From Deltaproteobacteria bacterium (GTDB lineage Bacteria > Desulfobacterota > Deferrimicrobia > Deferrimicrobiales > Deferrimicrobiaceae): a stretch of DNA of 33,466 bases. Location of the stretch: NCBI GenBank assembly GCA_025356865.1, contig JANXQJ010000008.1:1-33466 (forward strand), given 5' to 3'. Positions within the stretch are counted from its first letter, which is position 1. Every line of letters begins with the position of its first letter. Both the position numbers and the translations under genes were made by a program. Below are positions 15,972 to 24,657 of this stretch, in pieces. The notes beneath the pieces were generated by a model. That model did not search any database. It was not told the origin of the DNA and saw only the letters and a program-made list of their open reading frames with translations.

Positions 15972-16649
15972 TCACGGGGATTGCGTGATGACGGCGATCA
16001 GCGTTTTCGGACCGTGGGCGCCCAGCGTGAGCGTCTGCTCGATGTCGCCGGTGCGGCTGGGGCCGGTGATGAACGAGATCGTGCGGGGCGGGTCGGCGGC
16101 GAGGACGGAAAGGACGTCTTCCATCCGGTCGACGAGGATGTCCGGCCGGACGAGGGCGACGTGCACCTCGGTCACGAGCCCCGGCAGCAGCGTGCGGCCG
16201 CCGCGGCCGGTTTGAACAACCGTTCCGCTTTCGGCGATCGCGAACTCGGCCGACTGGATGCCGGCCGTGACCGGCGAATTCCCGTGGAGCAGTTCGGAAG
16301 TGGATGCCAGCCGGAAGGGCCCCAGCGGCATCAGTGCGTCGGCCAGCTCGCGCGCGACCGGGTCGCCCTCGGGCACGAGCAGCGCGGTCACGCCGAGCGT
16401 TCTCAATGCCTCGCCCAGCGCGGGAAGAAAGGCGTAGAGGTCGCCGGACATTACGGTTCCGGCGGCGCTCCTGAGCGCTTCGGAAAAGTGGGCGACCCGT
16501 TTTTCGACGGACGCCGGGGGCGCGGACGGCGCGGACGGTCCGGGCGGTCCGGGCGGTCCGGCTCCCGGTTCGGCCGCCCGCTCGTCGTGGCCGTGCAGCG
16601 CGGCGTGAATCCGCCGGATCAGCGCGTCCTTGCTGCCTAGCGGTTCCAT
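15972..16649 (-). CDS. lutC: LUD-domain protein LutC (lactate utilization)
   Basis: This 225-residue LUD-domain protein corresponds to LutC/YkgG, the third component of the iron-sulfur L-lactate dehydrogenase complex LutABC. It has the family's AEFAIAESGTVVQTGRGGRT and VRPDILVDRMEDV-ITGPSRTGDIE segments. The N-terminal region carries a Gly/Pro/Ser linker, GPPGPPGPSAPSAPP, encoded by 9-base tandem repeats. The ATG at 16649 lies inside the 3' end of lutB (13-base overlap), which implies translational coupling. It acts in the cytoplasm oxidizing lactate to pyruvate. The complex assignment is strong because lutA, lutB and lutC are consecutive. Confidence 0.88.
   Translation of the reverse strand: MEPLGSKDALIRRIHAALHGHDERAAEPGAGPPGPPGPSAPSAPPASVEKRVAHFSEALRSAAGTVMSGDLYAFLPALGEALRTLGVTALLVPEGDPVARELADALMPLGPFRLASTSELLHGNSPVTAGIQSAEFAIAESGTVVQTGRGGRTLLPGLVTEVHVALVRPDILVDRMEDVLSVLAADPPRTISFITGPSRTGDIEQTLTLGAHGPKTLIAVITQSP
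16519..16563 (-). repeat. Five-unit 9-base tandem repeat in lutC
   Basis: Five consecutive 9-base units read on + as GGCGCGGAC (two), GGTCCGGGC (two) and a final GGTCCGGCT. They encode the Gly-Pro-Pro / Ser-Ala-Pro linker of LutC. Gain or loss of a unit would change the linker by three residues without breaking the frame. Confidence 0.7.
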
Positions 16650-18061
16650 GGCAGGACACCCCGTTTGCTTTTCCAGAGCTTGCGGAACGGGCGGACGGCG
16701 GGCGCCGGGAAGTCGCGGCGGTCGGTCCAGCCCGAAAGTATGAACGGCAGCCACGGGATTTTCCCGTCCTTGAACAGCAACCGGCAAACGACGCCGCCGA
16801 TTCGCTCGAGCGCCTCCAGAATCCCCGCGCGCCCCATGATCGCCGCGAATCCCTTCATCCCGAGAACCTCACCCGGCGTCCGGTGTCCCTGCGCCCGGGC
16901 GTCGGCCCGCAACTCGAGCAGCAGGTCGGGCAGCGGGATCTTGACCGGGCAGACGTCGGCGCATGCGCCGCAAAGGGTGCTGGCATCGGGGAGCGCGGAC
17001 GCCTCCCGAAGTCCCAGCAGCAGCGGCGAGAGCACCGAGCCCATCGGTCCCGGATAGACCCAGCCGTAGGCGTGTCCCCCGATGGTCTGGTAGACCGGGC
17101 AGATGTTGAGGCAGGCGCCGCACCGGATGCACTTGAGCATCTCCCGGTATTTCCCCCTGAGGATCGCGCTCCGGCCGTTGTCGACGAGCAGGATATGCAG
17201 CTTCGAGGGACCTTCGGCATCGCCGGGCCGCCGGACGCCGGTCAGCACAGAGACGTAGGACGAGATCGGCTGCCCCGTGGCGCTGCGGGTCAAAAGGCGG
17301 AGCATCGGCGGCAGGTCGGACATCAGCGGGATCACCTTTTCGATCGACGCGACGACCATGTGGACGCGCGGCAGCGTGGTCGCCATCCGGGCGTTGGCCT
17401 CGTTGGAGACGATCGCGACGGAGCCCGTTTCGGCGACGAGGAAGTTGGCGCCGCTGATGCCCATCCCGGCCGAGAGGAACTTCTCGCGCAGCCGCCTGCG
17501 TGCGATCGCCACCAGTTCGGGGATCTCCTCGGTGTACGTTTCGCCGAGCTTTTCGGAGAACAGCCGCGCGACCTCCTCGCGCGTCTTGTGGACGGCCGGG
17601 GCGATCAGGTGCGAGGGCGGCTCGCCTGCGAGCTGGATGATGTACTCGCCCAGGTCGGACTCGACCACCTCGATGCCGGCCCCTTCGAGCGCCTCGTTGA
17701 GGCCGATCTCCTCGGTCGCCATTGATTTGGATTTGACCGCGAGCGCGATCCCTTCGTCCTTCGCGATGCGGGTCGCGATGTCGCGCGCCTCGGCGGCGTC
17801 CCGGGCGATGTGGACGGTGGCGCCGCGCCGTTCGGCCTCTTCGATGAATCGGGACAGGTGGATGTCGAGGTCGCGAAGCGTGGCCAGCTTCAGGCGGGAA
17901 GCGGCTTCCCGCGCGGCCTCGAAATCGCCCGGGAAGGAACGGACGGCCGCGTTGCGGTGTTCGAGGAAACGCCCCGTGGTTCGGGAGATCGCGGCCTGCA
18001 GGTTCCGGTTCGCGAGCGCCTGCTCGACGTTGCGGGAAAAATTGTGGCACTTCGGTTCCAC
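16637..18061 (-). CDS. lutB: LutB, LUD plus 2[4Fe-4S] ferredoxin-domain protein
   Basis: This 474-residue iron-sulfur protein is the central subunit of the LutABC L-lactate oxidation complex. The N-terminal half is a LUD domain (KSKSMATEEIGLNEALE, then SGANFLVAETGSVAIVSNEAN). Next come two cysteine clusters, CIRCGACLNICPVY and CGACADVCPV, each supplying ligands for a [4Fe-4S] centre. The C-terminal tail is short. The GTG start at 18061 overlaps the lutA stop (TAGTG) and has GAGGA six bases upstream. The length fits the family. Electrons probably pass onward to the quinone pool or to cytochromes, but the acceptor is not visible here. Confidence 0.9.
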   Translation of the reverse strand: MEPKCHNFSRNVEQALANRNLQAAISRTTGRFLEHRNAAVRSFPGDFEAAREAASRLKLATLRDLDIHLSRFIEEAERRGATVHIARDAAEARDIATRIAKDEGIALAVKSKSMATEEIGLNEALEGAGIEVVESDLGEYIIQLAGEPPSHLIAPAVHKTREEVARLFSEKLGETYTEEIPELVAIARRRLREKFLSAGMGISGANFLVAETGSVAIVSNEANARMATTLPRVHMVVASIEKVIPLMSDLPPMLRLLTRSATGQPISSYVSVLTGVRRPGDAEGPSKLHILLVDNGRSAILRGKYREMLKCIRCGACLNICPVYQTIGGHAYGWVYPGPMGSVLSPLLLGLREASALPDASTLCGACADVCPVKIPLPDLLLELRADARAQGHRTPGEVLGMKGFAAIMGRAGILEALERIGGVVCRLLFKDGKIPWLPFILSGWTDRRDFPAPAVRPFRKLWKSKRGVLPWNR

Positions 18062-18816
18062 TAAGTTTCCTCATCCGGGGGCGGCCCGGCCAGGATTTCC
18101 GCGAGGTGGATCGGCTGCACCGGATAGCCGGAACGCGACACGGCGCCGCCGATGTTCATCAGGCAGCCGAGGTCGCCCGAGGTCACGTACTGCGCGCCGG
18201 TAGCCAGGATCCGCTCGATCTTCTTCTCGACCATCGCGCAGGAGATGTGCGGATTCTTGACCGAGAAGACGCCGCCGAATCCGCAGCAGCGGTCGCTGTC
18301 TTCCATCTCGACCAGTTCGACGCCCGGGATGGCGCGCAGCAGCCTGCGCGGCTGTTCGCGCACGCCGAGGCCGCGGACGAGGTGGCAGGAATCGTGGAGG
18401 GTGACTTTCCCCTTGAAGGCCGAAAGGGGGTCGGTGACGCCCAGCACGTCGACGAGGAACTGGGACAGTTCGAAGACGCGTTCGCCGACCGAGCAGGCGA
18501 GGTCGAGCATCCGCGGCTCGTTCCGGAACAGCACCGGGTACATTTCCTTGACCATCACGGCGCAGGAACCGGACGGCGTGACGATGTAGCCGTCGCCGTC
18601 GAACGCGCGCAGGAAGCCCGCCGCCATCTTGCGCGCTTCCTTGCGGTGGCCGGAGTTGTAGGCCGGCTGTCCGCAGCAGGTTTGCGAAAGCGGCACGCGC
18701 ACCGTCACCCCGAACCGCTCGAGCACGGTCGCGGTAGCGAGCGCCACGTTCGGGTAGAGCGCGTCGGCGAGACACGTGAAAAACAGCGACGCCGTGACGG
18801 GTGCGGAAGGGGCCAT
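18061..18816 (-). CDS. lutA: LutA, CCG-domain Fe-S protein
   Basis: This 251-residue protein has two cysteine-rich CCG domains, as in LutA/LldE and the heterodisulfide-reductase-type subunits. Visible motifs are SQTCCGQPAYNSGH in the first half, then LHDSCHLVRGLG and DRCCGFGGVFSVKNPHIS in the second. It is the first gene of lutA-lutB-lutC. The ATG at 18816 is chosen because the recognisable domain begins right after it. The much longer open frame upstream runs antisense or out of frame over the transporter. There is no normal ribosome-site spacing: AGGGGG is one base from the ATG, and a TATACT hexamer lies seven bases upstream. Confidence 0.88.
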   Translation of the reverse strand: MAPSAPVTASLFFTCLADALYPNVALATATVLERFGVTVRVPLSQTCCGQPAYNSGHRKEARKMAAGFLRAFDGDGYIVTPSGSCAVMVKEMYPVLFRNEPRMLDLACSVGERVFELSQFLVDVLGVTDPLSAFKGKVTLHDSCHLVRGLGVREQPRRLLRAIPGVELVEMEDSDRCCGFGGVFSVKNPHISCAMVEKKIERILATGAQYVTSGDLGCLMNIGGAVSRSGYPVQPIHLAEILAGPPPDEET

Positions 18817-18823
18817 GCCCCCT

Positions 18824-18829
18824 AGTATA
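18824..18829 (-). promoter_or_regulatory. -10 hexamer against the lutA start
   Basis: Minus-strand TATACT (18829-18824) matches the -10 consensus at five of six positions and ends eight bases before the lutA ATG. Transcription would start at or within one or two bases of the codon. I see no good -35 hexamer. The rest of the 197-base gap to the transporter gene (18817-19013) shows no gene. Confidence 0.4.
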
Positions 18830-19013
18830 AGCGATGCGAATTCCCCGTGTTCGCACACCGGCTGCTCCTCCTGCGGATGCCTCGTTTCCGCAGAGGAGCG
18901 GCGAGGGGGGCTGAGCGGAGTGCCGGTGGATAGGAGGGTTGCGGCTGACCACGGAGGCGAAGGGCCCCCTCCCGCGTATCGGAGGAAAACCGGGCATCCC
19001 CGCCGTTTCAGAT

Positions 19014-20258
19014 TCAGAAAAAGATCAGCGTCACCAGGATGAACGTGGGGATGAGGACGGCGCACGACCATCCCATGTAGCCGAAGAAGGAGGGCATCCG
19101 CAGGCCGGATCGCTCGGCGATCGCCTTGACCATGAAGTTGGGGGCGTTGCCGATGTAGGTGAAGGCGCCCATGAACACGGAACCGGCGCTGATCGCCGCC
19201 AGCACTTTCGGCGCCACCCCGGCGACGCCGGAGCCGTCGCCCATTCCCTGCCCGAGCGAGAAGAAGGTGAGGTAGGTGGGGGCGTTGTCGAGGAAGCTCG
19301 AGAGCGAGCCGGACGCCCAGAAGAATTGCCACGGCTGCGAAAGGCCCAGCTCGCCCCCGCGGCTTTTCAGGATCAGGAGGGCGGGGATCATCGTGGCGAA
19401 GATGGCCGCGAAGAGGATCGCGACCTCCTTGATCGGGTGCCAGCTGAAGCCGTTTTCTTCCCGCACCGCAGGCGGCGTCAGCCAGGCCGAAAGGACGGCG
19501 GCGGCGGTCATCACGGTCTCCCGCCACGGGGTGGGGAGGAACACGGCGCCGATCACCGGCGCCAGCAACAGGAAGTTGATCCGGCCGTCGATGGCGAGCG
19601 GCGTCGCTTCACCGTCGAATTCCGTCCCCGGCCCATCGACCCGGACGAACCACGAATCGACGAGCAGGAAGGCGCCGACCACGGTGGCGAGCGTGAAGAG
19701 CCACACCGGCCAGAGGGCGTCCATCGTCCAGAAGAAGGGGACGCCTTTCAGGAAGCCGAGGAACAGGGGCGGGTCGCCGACCGGCGTCAGCGAACCGCCG
19801 ATGTTGGCGACAACGAAGATGAAGAAGACGACGACGTGGACGCACCGTTTCCGGTGGGCGTTGGCGCGCAGCAGGGGGCGTAGCAGCAGCATCGCGGCGC
19901 CGGTGGTTCCCAGCACGTTCGAGAGGATGGCGCCCCCGAGCAGGAACGCGGCGTTGACCAGCGGGCCGGCGCGGAACGAGCCGCGCACCAGGATGCCGCC
20001 CGAGATCGTGAAGAGCGAGCCGAGCAGGACGAGGAACGAGACGAACTCGGTCGCGGTGTGCAGCAGTTCCGACGGGGCGCGGAAGAGGAACCAGCCGGCG
20101 ACGGGGAGGCCGAATGCGAGCGCGAACCGGCCGTAATGGCGCGACCAGAAACCGGGGCGGGCGAGCGGAACGATGGCGAGCGACAGCAGGAACCCCGCGA
20201 ACGGAAACACCGACCAGAGCGGCAGCGATAATCCAAGCGCGTGGGATGGGTCCGTCAC
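19014..20258 (-). CDS. NhaD-like Na+/H+ antiporter / ion transporter superfamily membrane protein
   Basis: This 414-residue polytopic inner-membrane protein belongs to the ion transporter superfamily that includes NhaD antiporters and CitMHS/ArsB-type carriers. The two conserved re-entrant segments are visible: NIGGSLTPVGDPPLFLG in the first half and DNAPTYLTFF with TYIGNAPNFMVKAIAE in the second. It most likely exchanges Na+ for H+; a carboxylate substrate cannot be excluded, given the lactate genes downstream. The GTG start at 20258 has GGGAG about eight bases upstream. It lies 37 bases after the Usp gene on the same strand, so the two are probably co-transcribed. Confidence 0.82.
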   Translation of the reverse strand: MTDPSHALGLSLPLWSVFPFAGFLLSLAIVPLARPGFWSRHYGRFALAFGLPVAGWFLFRAPSELLHTATEFVSFLVLLGSLFTISGGILVRGSFRAGPLVNAAFLLGGAILSNVLGTTGAAMLLLRPLLRANAHRKRCVHVVVFFIFVVANIGGSLTPVGDPPLFLGFLKGVPFFWTMDALWPVWLFTLATVVGAFLLVDSWFVRVDGPGTEFDGEATPLAIDGRINFLLLAPVIGAVFLPTPWRETVMTAAAVLSAWLTPPAVREENGFSWHPIKEVAILFAAIFATMIPALLILKSRGGELGLSQPWQFFWASGSLSSFLDNAPTYLTFFSLGQGMGDGSGVAGVAPKVLAAISAGSVFMGAFTYIGNAPNFMVKAIAERSGLRMPSFFGYMGWSCAVLIPTFILVTLIFF

Positions 20259-20295
20259 AAGTCGTCTCCCGGGGACAGGGTTCCGTTCGTGTCCG

Positions 20296-21126
20296 TCACA
20301 TAAATAGAAACAGGTGGTGGCGCGCTTCCCGCAGCATGCGGGTGGTGATCGAGAAGCCGAACAGGTCGTCCCACCGGTGTTCGCCGAAACCGCCCAGGAC
20401 GACCACGTCGGCCGATATCCGGTCGCAGGCCGCCAGGAAGTTCTCGACCTTGGGCAACGGCGCGATCATCTCGGAAACGGCCGGATAGCCGGCTTCCGCC
20501 AGGATCGTCCGCGGTCCGGACAGCTTCTGTTCGGCCCGGTCGGGGTCGTCGTCGACTGCGATCAGGACGATCCGGCACCCGGTACGCCACAGTCCCAGCT
20601 TCGTCAGGGCGCCGACGGCGCGCAGCGTTCGCTCGCCGCCGCCGCAGCCGATGGCGATCGTCCCGATGGGACGGTACGGCGATGCGGCGAGCAGCACGGG
20701 GATCGTCCGCTCCTTCATGAAAGACAGGGCGAGCGCCGCGGGGCGGTCGTGCCCTCCGAAAGCGTAGCGGGAGGAAATTCCGGAGACCAGCAGGTCGCAG
20801 TCCGCCGCGGCCAGGCCGATCGTTTCATGGGGGGAGCCGGTCAGCACCTCGCCGGTCACGGCCACCCCGGCCTTCCCGCACGCCGCTTGCGCCGCCTCGA
20901 CCGCTTTCGCAGCACGAGACGATTCGCGCGCCTGCAGCAATTCGAACGCCTCGTGCGCCATCTCGATCGCTCCGGGCGGGGCCCCCGCCTCGAGCCGGCC
21001 GATCCCCTCTTCGTCGACGACGAACAGGGCGTGAATCTTTCCCGAGTGCGCGGCGGCGGTTTCGATCGCCAACCGGAGCGCGTCGTCGGGCGATGTTTCG
21101 CTCGGCACCGGAAATAGAAGTTTCAA
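20296..21126 (-). CDS. Tandem universal stress protein (UspA-like)
   Basis: This 276-residue cytoplasmic protein is made of two Usp-like alpha/beta domains. The first (residues 1-150) begins KLLFPVPSETSPDDALRLAIE and has the family GSPHETIGLAAADCDLLVSG segment. The second (150-276) includes IAIGCGGGERTLRAVGAL and SADVVVLGGFGEHRWDDLFG. The usual ATP-binding Gly pattern is imperfect in both halves. The start is TTG at 21126, supported by an excellent AGAGGAGGT five bases upstream. It precedes the NhaD-like transporter by 37 bases, so a stress or ion-related regulatory role in the same operon is plausible. Confidence 0.8.
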   Translation of the reverse strand: MKLLFPVPSETSPDDALRLAIETAAAHSGKIHALFVVDEEGIGRLEAGAPPGAIEMAHEAFELLQARESSRAAKAVEAAQAACGKAGVAVTGEVLTGSPHETIGLAAADCDLLVSGISSRYAFGGHDRPAALALSFMKERTIPVLLAASPYRPIGTIAIGCGGGERTLRAVGALTKLGLWRTGCRIVLIAVDDDPDRAEQKLSGPRTILAEAGYPAVSEMIAPLPKVENFLAACDRISADVVVLGGFGEHRWDDLFGFSITTRMLREARHHLFLFM

Positions 21127-21240
21127 CGGGCACCTCCTCTAGGAATTCGTTGAGGATATTACGGAGCCGTCCGCCAAGGGGAAAAAACGGCCGGTTCCGG
21201 TCCCTTGCGTCATCCGTGGGTCGCCGGTGAATGGTGAATA

Positions 21241-21268
21241 AAAGAGCCCCGGCGTCCCGGGGCTTTTT
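21241..21268. terminator. Hairpin terminator downstream of glnK
   Basis: AGCCCCGG (21245-21252) pairs with CCGGGGCT (21257-21264) around a CGTC loop. It is flanked by A-rich and T-rich stretches, so it can act on both strands. It lies between glnK and the Usp gene and separates the two minus-strand operons. The rest of 21127-21383 shows no gene. Confidence 0.75.
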
Positions 21269-21383
21269 CCCCGTCGCGGTGTGGTCGGCCCCATCACCTT
21301 GCGGAGGAAAACGAATCCTGTCATTCGAGTCCGCGGGACCCCGGGCGGCCGTCGCAGCCCGGGATTCCCGCAGATCGGTGCGG

Positions 21384-21725
<342 letters not shown>

Positions 21726-23435
21726 TTATTCCTCCTTGCCGAAGGAGCTGGAAGCGCGGAACGGCGTGGTGCGGACGTTGAAGTCCGGGTAGGCCGCGAC
21801 GGCCACTTCGTGCTGATCGAGTCCGTCCATCTCGACTTCCGGACTGACGCGCATGCCGATGATCAGGTCGATGAGTTTGAACACGATGTAGGAGGCCGCT
21901 GCGACGAACACGATGTTGGTCACGGTGCCGATGATCTGCGCCGTGAACTGCGAGGCGTCCCCGTAAAAGAGCCCCTTGACCGTCCCTGCGACGCCGTTGA
22001 AGCCGTCGCCGTACTTGCCGTCGGCGAAGAGGCCCAGTGAGAGGACACCCCAGATGCCGTTGGCGCCGTGGACCGCGACCGCGCCGACCGGATCGTCGAC
22101 CTTGAGCGTCCGTTCGACGAAGAAGACCGCTACGCAGCAGAGGACGCCGGCGATGAGGCCGATGAGGACCGAGGCGGGCGCGGTGACGAAGGCGCACGGG
22201 GCGGTGATTGCGACGAGGCCCGCGAGCAGGCCGTTGCAGGTCATGGAAACGTCGGGCTTGCCGAAGCGAAGCCACATGTAGAGCATCGCCGAGAGGCCGC
22301 CCGCCGCGCTGGCGAGCATCGTGTTGACGACGACGACCGCGATCCGCAGGTCGGTGCCGGCGAGGGTGGAACCCGGGTTGAAGCCGAACCAGCCGAACGC
22401 CAGGATCAGCGTGCCGACGACCGCCATCGGGATGTGGTGGCCCGGGATCGGGTTGGGACTGCCGTCCTTGTTGAACTTGCCGAGCCGCGGCCCGAGCACC
22501 TTGGCGCCGATCAGGGCGCAGACGCCGCCGGTCATGTGGACGACCGAGGAGCCGGCGAAGTCGACATGGCCGTGGCCGAGGGCGAAGTTCTTGCCGAGCT
22601 GGGAGAGCCAGCCGCCGCCCCAGACCCAGTTGGCGTAGAGCGGGTAGATGAAGCCGGCCATGAAGACGCCGTAGACCACGAAGGCGCTGAACTTCCAGCG
22701 TTCGGCCATCGCGCCGGTCGGGATCGTGGCGGCCGTGTCCATGAAGACCATGTTGAAGAAGAAGAGCGTGAAGACGGCCACGTCGTAGACGCCGTTGCCG
22801 AGGAAGAAGCCCTTGGTGCCGAACAGGCCGAAATCCTTGCCGAACAGGTGGATGACGAATTCGTTGTTGAGCACCGCCCCGCCGCCGATGGCCGCATTGC
22901 CGCCGCTGCCGCCCATGTGGATCGCGAAGCCGATCGCCCAGTAGGCGAGGATGCCGATGATGTAGATGACGACGTTCATCGCCATGGTGTGGCTCGCGTT
23001 CTTTGCGCGGGTGAAGCCGGTCTCGACCATCGCGAAGCCGACCTGCATGAACATGACGAGGAAGCCGCAGACCAGCGCCCATACCATGTTGATCGAAATC
23101 TTGTTGTGGCCGACGACGTCGGCGAGCTTGACCGCCAGCGGCTCGGCCTTGCCCATCAGCTTGACGTCGTTGTCGGTCGGGGCGTTGGCCGCCGCGCCGA
23201 GCGTGTCGGAGATCGTGCCGGCGTTCGCGCCGGTCGGGTCGGGTTTGGGCGCTTCGGCCGCGGGCGCTGCCGCAGGTGCCGCAGCGGCCGCAATGTCCGC
23301 GACAGGTGCCGCGTTGTCGGCCGGTTTTGCCGCCGCATTGTCTTCCGCAAGCGCCGTGGCCAGGGAGCCGGCGACCAGCATCAGCATCGCCAGGCACAGG
23401 AACAGGGCTGCCGTCTTTCTCGTTGTGCGTTTCAT
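21726..23435 (-). CDS. amtB: Ammonium transporter with long Ala/Pro-rich N-terminal extension
   Basis: This 569-residue Amt/Rh-family ammonium channel of the inner membrane has the conserved pore histidines H300 (VDFAGSSVVH) and H456 (AVAVHGANGIWG). It also shows the family signatures FFFNMVFMDTAATI and FGWFGFNPGS. It is longer than a typical AmtB. After a signal peptide there is a stretch of about 70 residues rich in Ala, Pro and Asp before the first channel helix, probably in the periplasm. A Gly-rich loop plus GKDFGLFGTKG also lies near residues 175-215. The ATG at 23435 has GAGGAG seven bases upstream. It sits between an outer-membrane protein gene and glnK, and the three are probably one operon. 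Confidence 0.95.
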   Translation of the reverse strand: MKRTTRKTAALFLCLAMLMLVAGSLATALAEDNAAAKPADNAAPVADIAAAAAPAAAPAAEAPKPDPTGANAGTISDTLGAAANAPTDNDVKLMGKAEPLAVKLADVVGHNKISINMVWALVCGFLVMFMQVGFAMVETGFTRAKNASHTMAMNVVIYIIGILAYWAIGFAIHMGGSGGNAAIGGGAVLNNEFVIHLFGKDFGLFGTKGFFLGNGVYDVAVFTLFFFNMVFMDTAATIPTGAMAERWKFSAFVVYGVFMAGFIYPLYANWVWGGGWLSQLGKNFALGHGHVDFAGSSVVHMTGGVCALIGAKVLGPRLGKFNKDGSPNPIPGHHIPMAVVGTLILAFGWFGFNPGSTLAGTDLRIAVVVVNTMLASAAGGLSAMLYMWLRFGKPDVSMTCNGLLAGLVAITAPCAFVTAPASVLIGLIAGVLCCVAVFFVERTLKVDDPVGAVAVHGANGIWGVLSLGLFADGKYGDGFNGVAGTVKGLFYGDASQFTAQIIGTVTNIVFVAAASYIVFKLIDLIIGMRVSPEVEMDGLDQHEVAVAAYPDFNVRTTPFRASSSFGKEE

Positions 23436-23499
23436 GTTGTGTCTCCTCTACGCCCGCAAATGATGCAGGACATCTGGATGTTGTCCGGTTGCGACTTGA

Positions 23500-24351
23500 T
23501 TACGGGAAGTTGATGTCGACCTGCACGGTCGCCGTGTTCTGGCCCGCACGGTTCTTGTCGTTGTAGACGTCGTAGCCGACGATCACGCTGACGTTCTTGG
23601 CGAAGGCCCAGGAGGCGCCGAAGTTGAGCGCGCCGTAGGCGTTCTTCCCGCCCTGGTAGTCGACCGCCAACCAGAGCTTGTCGGAGATTTCGGTCATCGT
23701 GCGGTCCCAGGAGAGCATCACGCCGGAATCGTCGCCTTCGTTGCCGAACTGGTCATAGACGCCGGCCACCGAGGCTTTCTTGTTGAGCCCGTAGTAGCCG
23801 GCCGAGATGCGGCCGACGATCGGGAGGGTCTTCGCGGCCAGGCCGTAGACGATGTTCGCGTTGGTCCCGGTCTTCGTGTAGGCGCCGCCGTCCGTTTCTC
23901 CGCTCTTCGTGCCGAAGTTGTAACCGCCGACCGCGATCGCGGGGGAGAACTTGAAGAGCGCGTCTTCCGGGATGCCGATCTTGGCATGGCCGTAGAGCGG
24001 GGACTTGTCGAGCCCGACCACGGTGTTGGCGCCGCCGTTCATCAGGTCGAAGCCCACTTCCATCTGAACCTTCTCGAAGGGGAGGACGCCGACGGTGGGC
24101 CCGATCATGTAGAGCGCGGGAATATTGCCGCCCTCGACGACGCCGAACCAGCCCGCGTTTTCAGCCGGCTCTTTCTTTGTGCGGACGTAGCTGTCGAAGT
24201 TGAGGTGGACCGTCTTGAACGCCTGGATATCGGTCGACGGGATCCAGACCTGCGTCGACGGCGTGGCGAGGGCGGAACCTGCGACCATGCAAAGCACCGC
24301 GTTGGCGGCCAGGGAGATCGTCAGTTTCTTGAGCAGCGGGCGGATCGACAT
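23500..24351 (-). CDS. Outer-membrane beta-barrel protein linked to amtB-glnK
   Basis: This 283-residue exported protein has a signal peptide ending near GSALA. The mature chain alternates hydrophobic and polar residues with Gly/Asn/Asp-rich turns, and ends in TVQVDINFP with a C-terminal aromatic strand. These are marks of an outer-membrane barrel of about 12 strands or fewer. I do not recognise a specific porin family. The ATG at 24351 has AGGAGG five bases upstream. A sigma54 promoter lies just upstream, and amtB begins 64 bases after its stop, so it is probably the lead gene of a nitrogen-controlled operon. A role in letting ammonium or another nitrogen compound cross the outer membrane is inference from this context. 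Confidence 0.78.
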   Translation of the reverse strand: MSIRPLLKKLTISLAANAVLCMVAGSALATPSTQVWIPSTDIQAFKTVHLNFDSYVRTKKEPAENAGWFGVVEGGNIPALYMIGPTVGVLPFEKVQMEVGFDLMNGGANTVVGLDKSPLYGHAKIGIPEDALFKFSPAIAVGGYNFGTKSGETDGGAYTKTGTNANIVYGLAAKTLPIVGRISAGYYGLNKKASVAGVYDQFGNEGDDSGVMLSWDRTMTEISDKLWLAVDYQGGKNAYGALNFGASWAFAKNVSVIVGYDVYNDKNRAGQNTATVQVDINFP

Positions 24352-24387
24352 AAATGCCTCCTGGAAAAGTTGTTGCCCGGATGTAAC

Positions 24388-24402
24388 GCAGGAGGCGTGC
24401 CG
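24388..24402 (-). promoter_or_regulatory. Sigma54 (RpoN) promoter for the outer-membrane protein-amtB-glnK operon
   Basis: Minus-strand CGGCACGCCTCCTGC (24402-24388) matches TGGCACG-N4-TTGC. It has GGCACG at -24, TGC at -12, and exactly ten bases between the diagnostic GG (24401-24400) and GC (24389-24388). A start about 12 bases downstream would give a 5' leader of roughly 25 bases containing the AGGAGG site. amtB-glnK operons are known sigma54 targets. Confidence 0.75.
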
Positions 24403-24513
24403 AATCGAGCATTCCGGACGGGGTTATCAGACAACAACTTGTTAATATTCATTAATTTGCGGAGTATCTGTCCGCGCGCCGCCTCGGGCCAAAATAAAAC
24501 ATGACGCCATAAT

Positions 24514-24529
24514 TGTCTTGAAGACGACA
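24514..24529. promoter_or_regulatory. NifA-type upstream activator sequence (TGT-N10-ACA)
   Basis: TGTCTTGAAGACGACA fits TGT-N10-ACA exactly and contains the internal dyad GTCTT-G-AAGAC. It lies about 112 bases upstream of the sigma54 promoter at 24402, within the usual activator-site distance. A chance match in about 300 bases is possible. The 24352-24650 region holds no other gene I can support. Confidence 0.45.
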
Positions 24530-24657
24530 TTTTGGTCGGCGTTGGCGTTCCGGCAGTAAAAAGGATTGAAGTATTTTCGGGAATTGGCGGATAAGTAATA
24601 CAGGACGTCGAACCACACTGAACCGAAGAGGGGAGCGGAGCTGCCCATGCCCGGACG

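Noticed and set aside
18817-19527. Upstream extension of the lutA frame
   Set aside because: The recognisable LutA domain starts at 18816. The extension overlaps the NhaD-like gene in another frame and has no homologous sequence.
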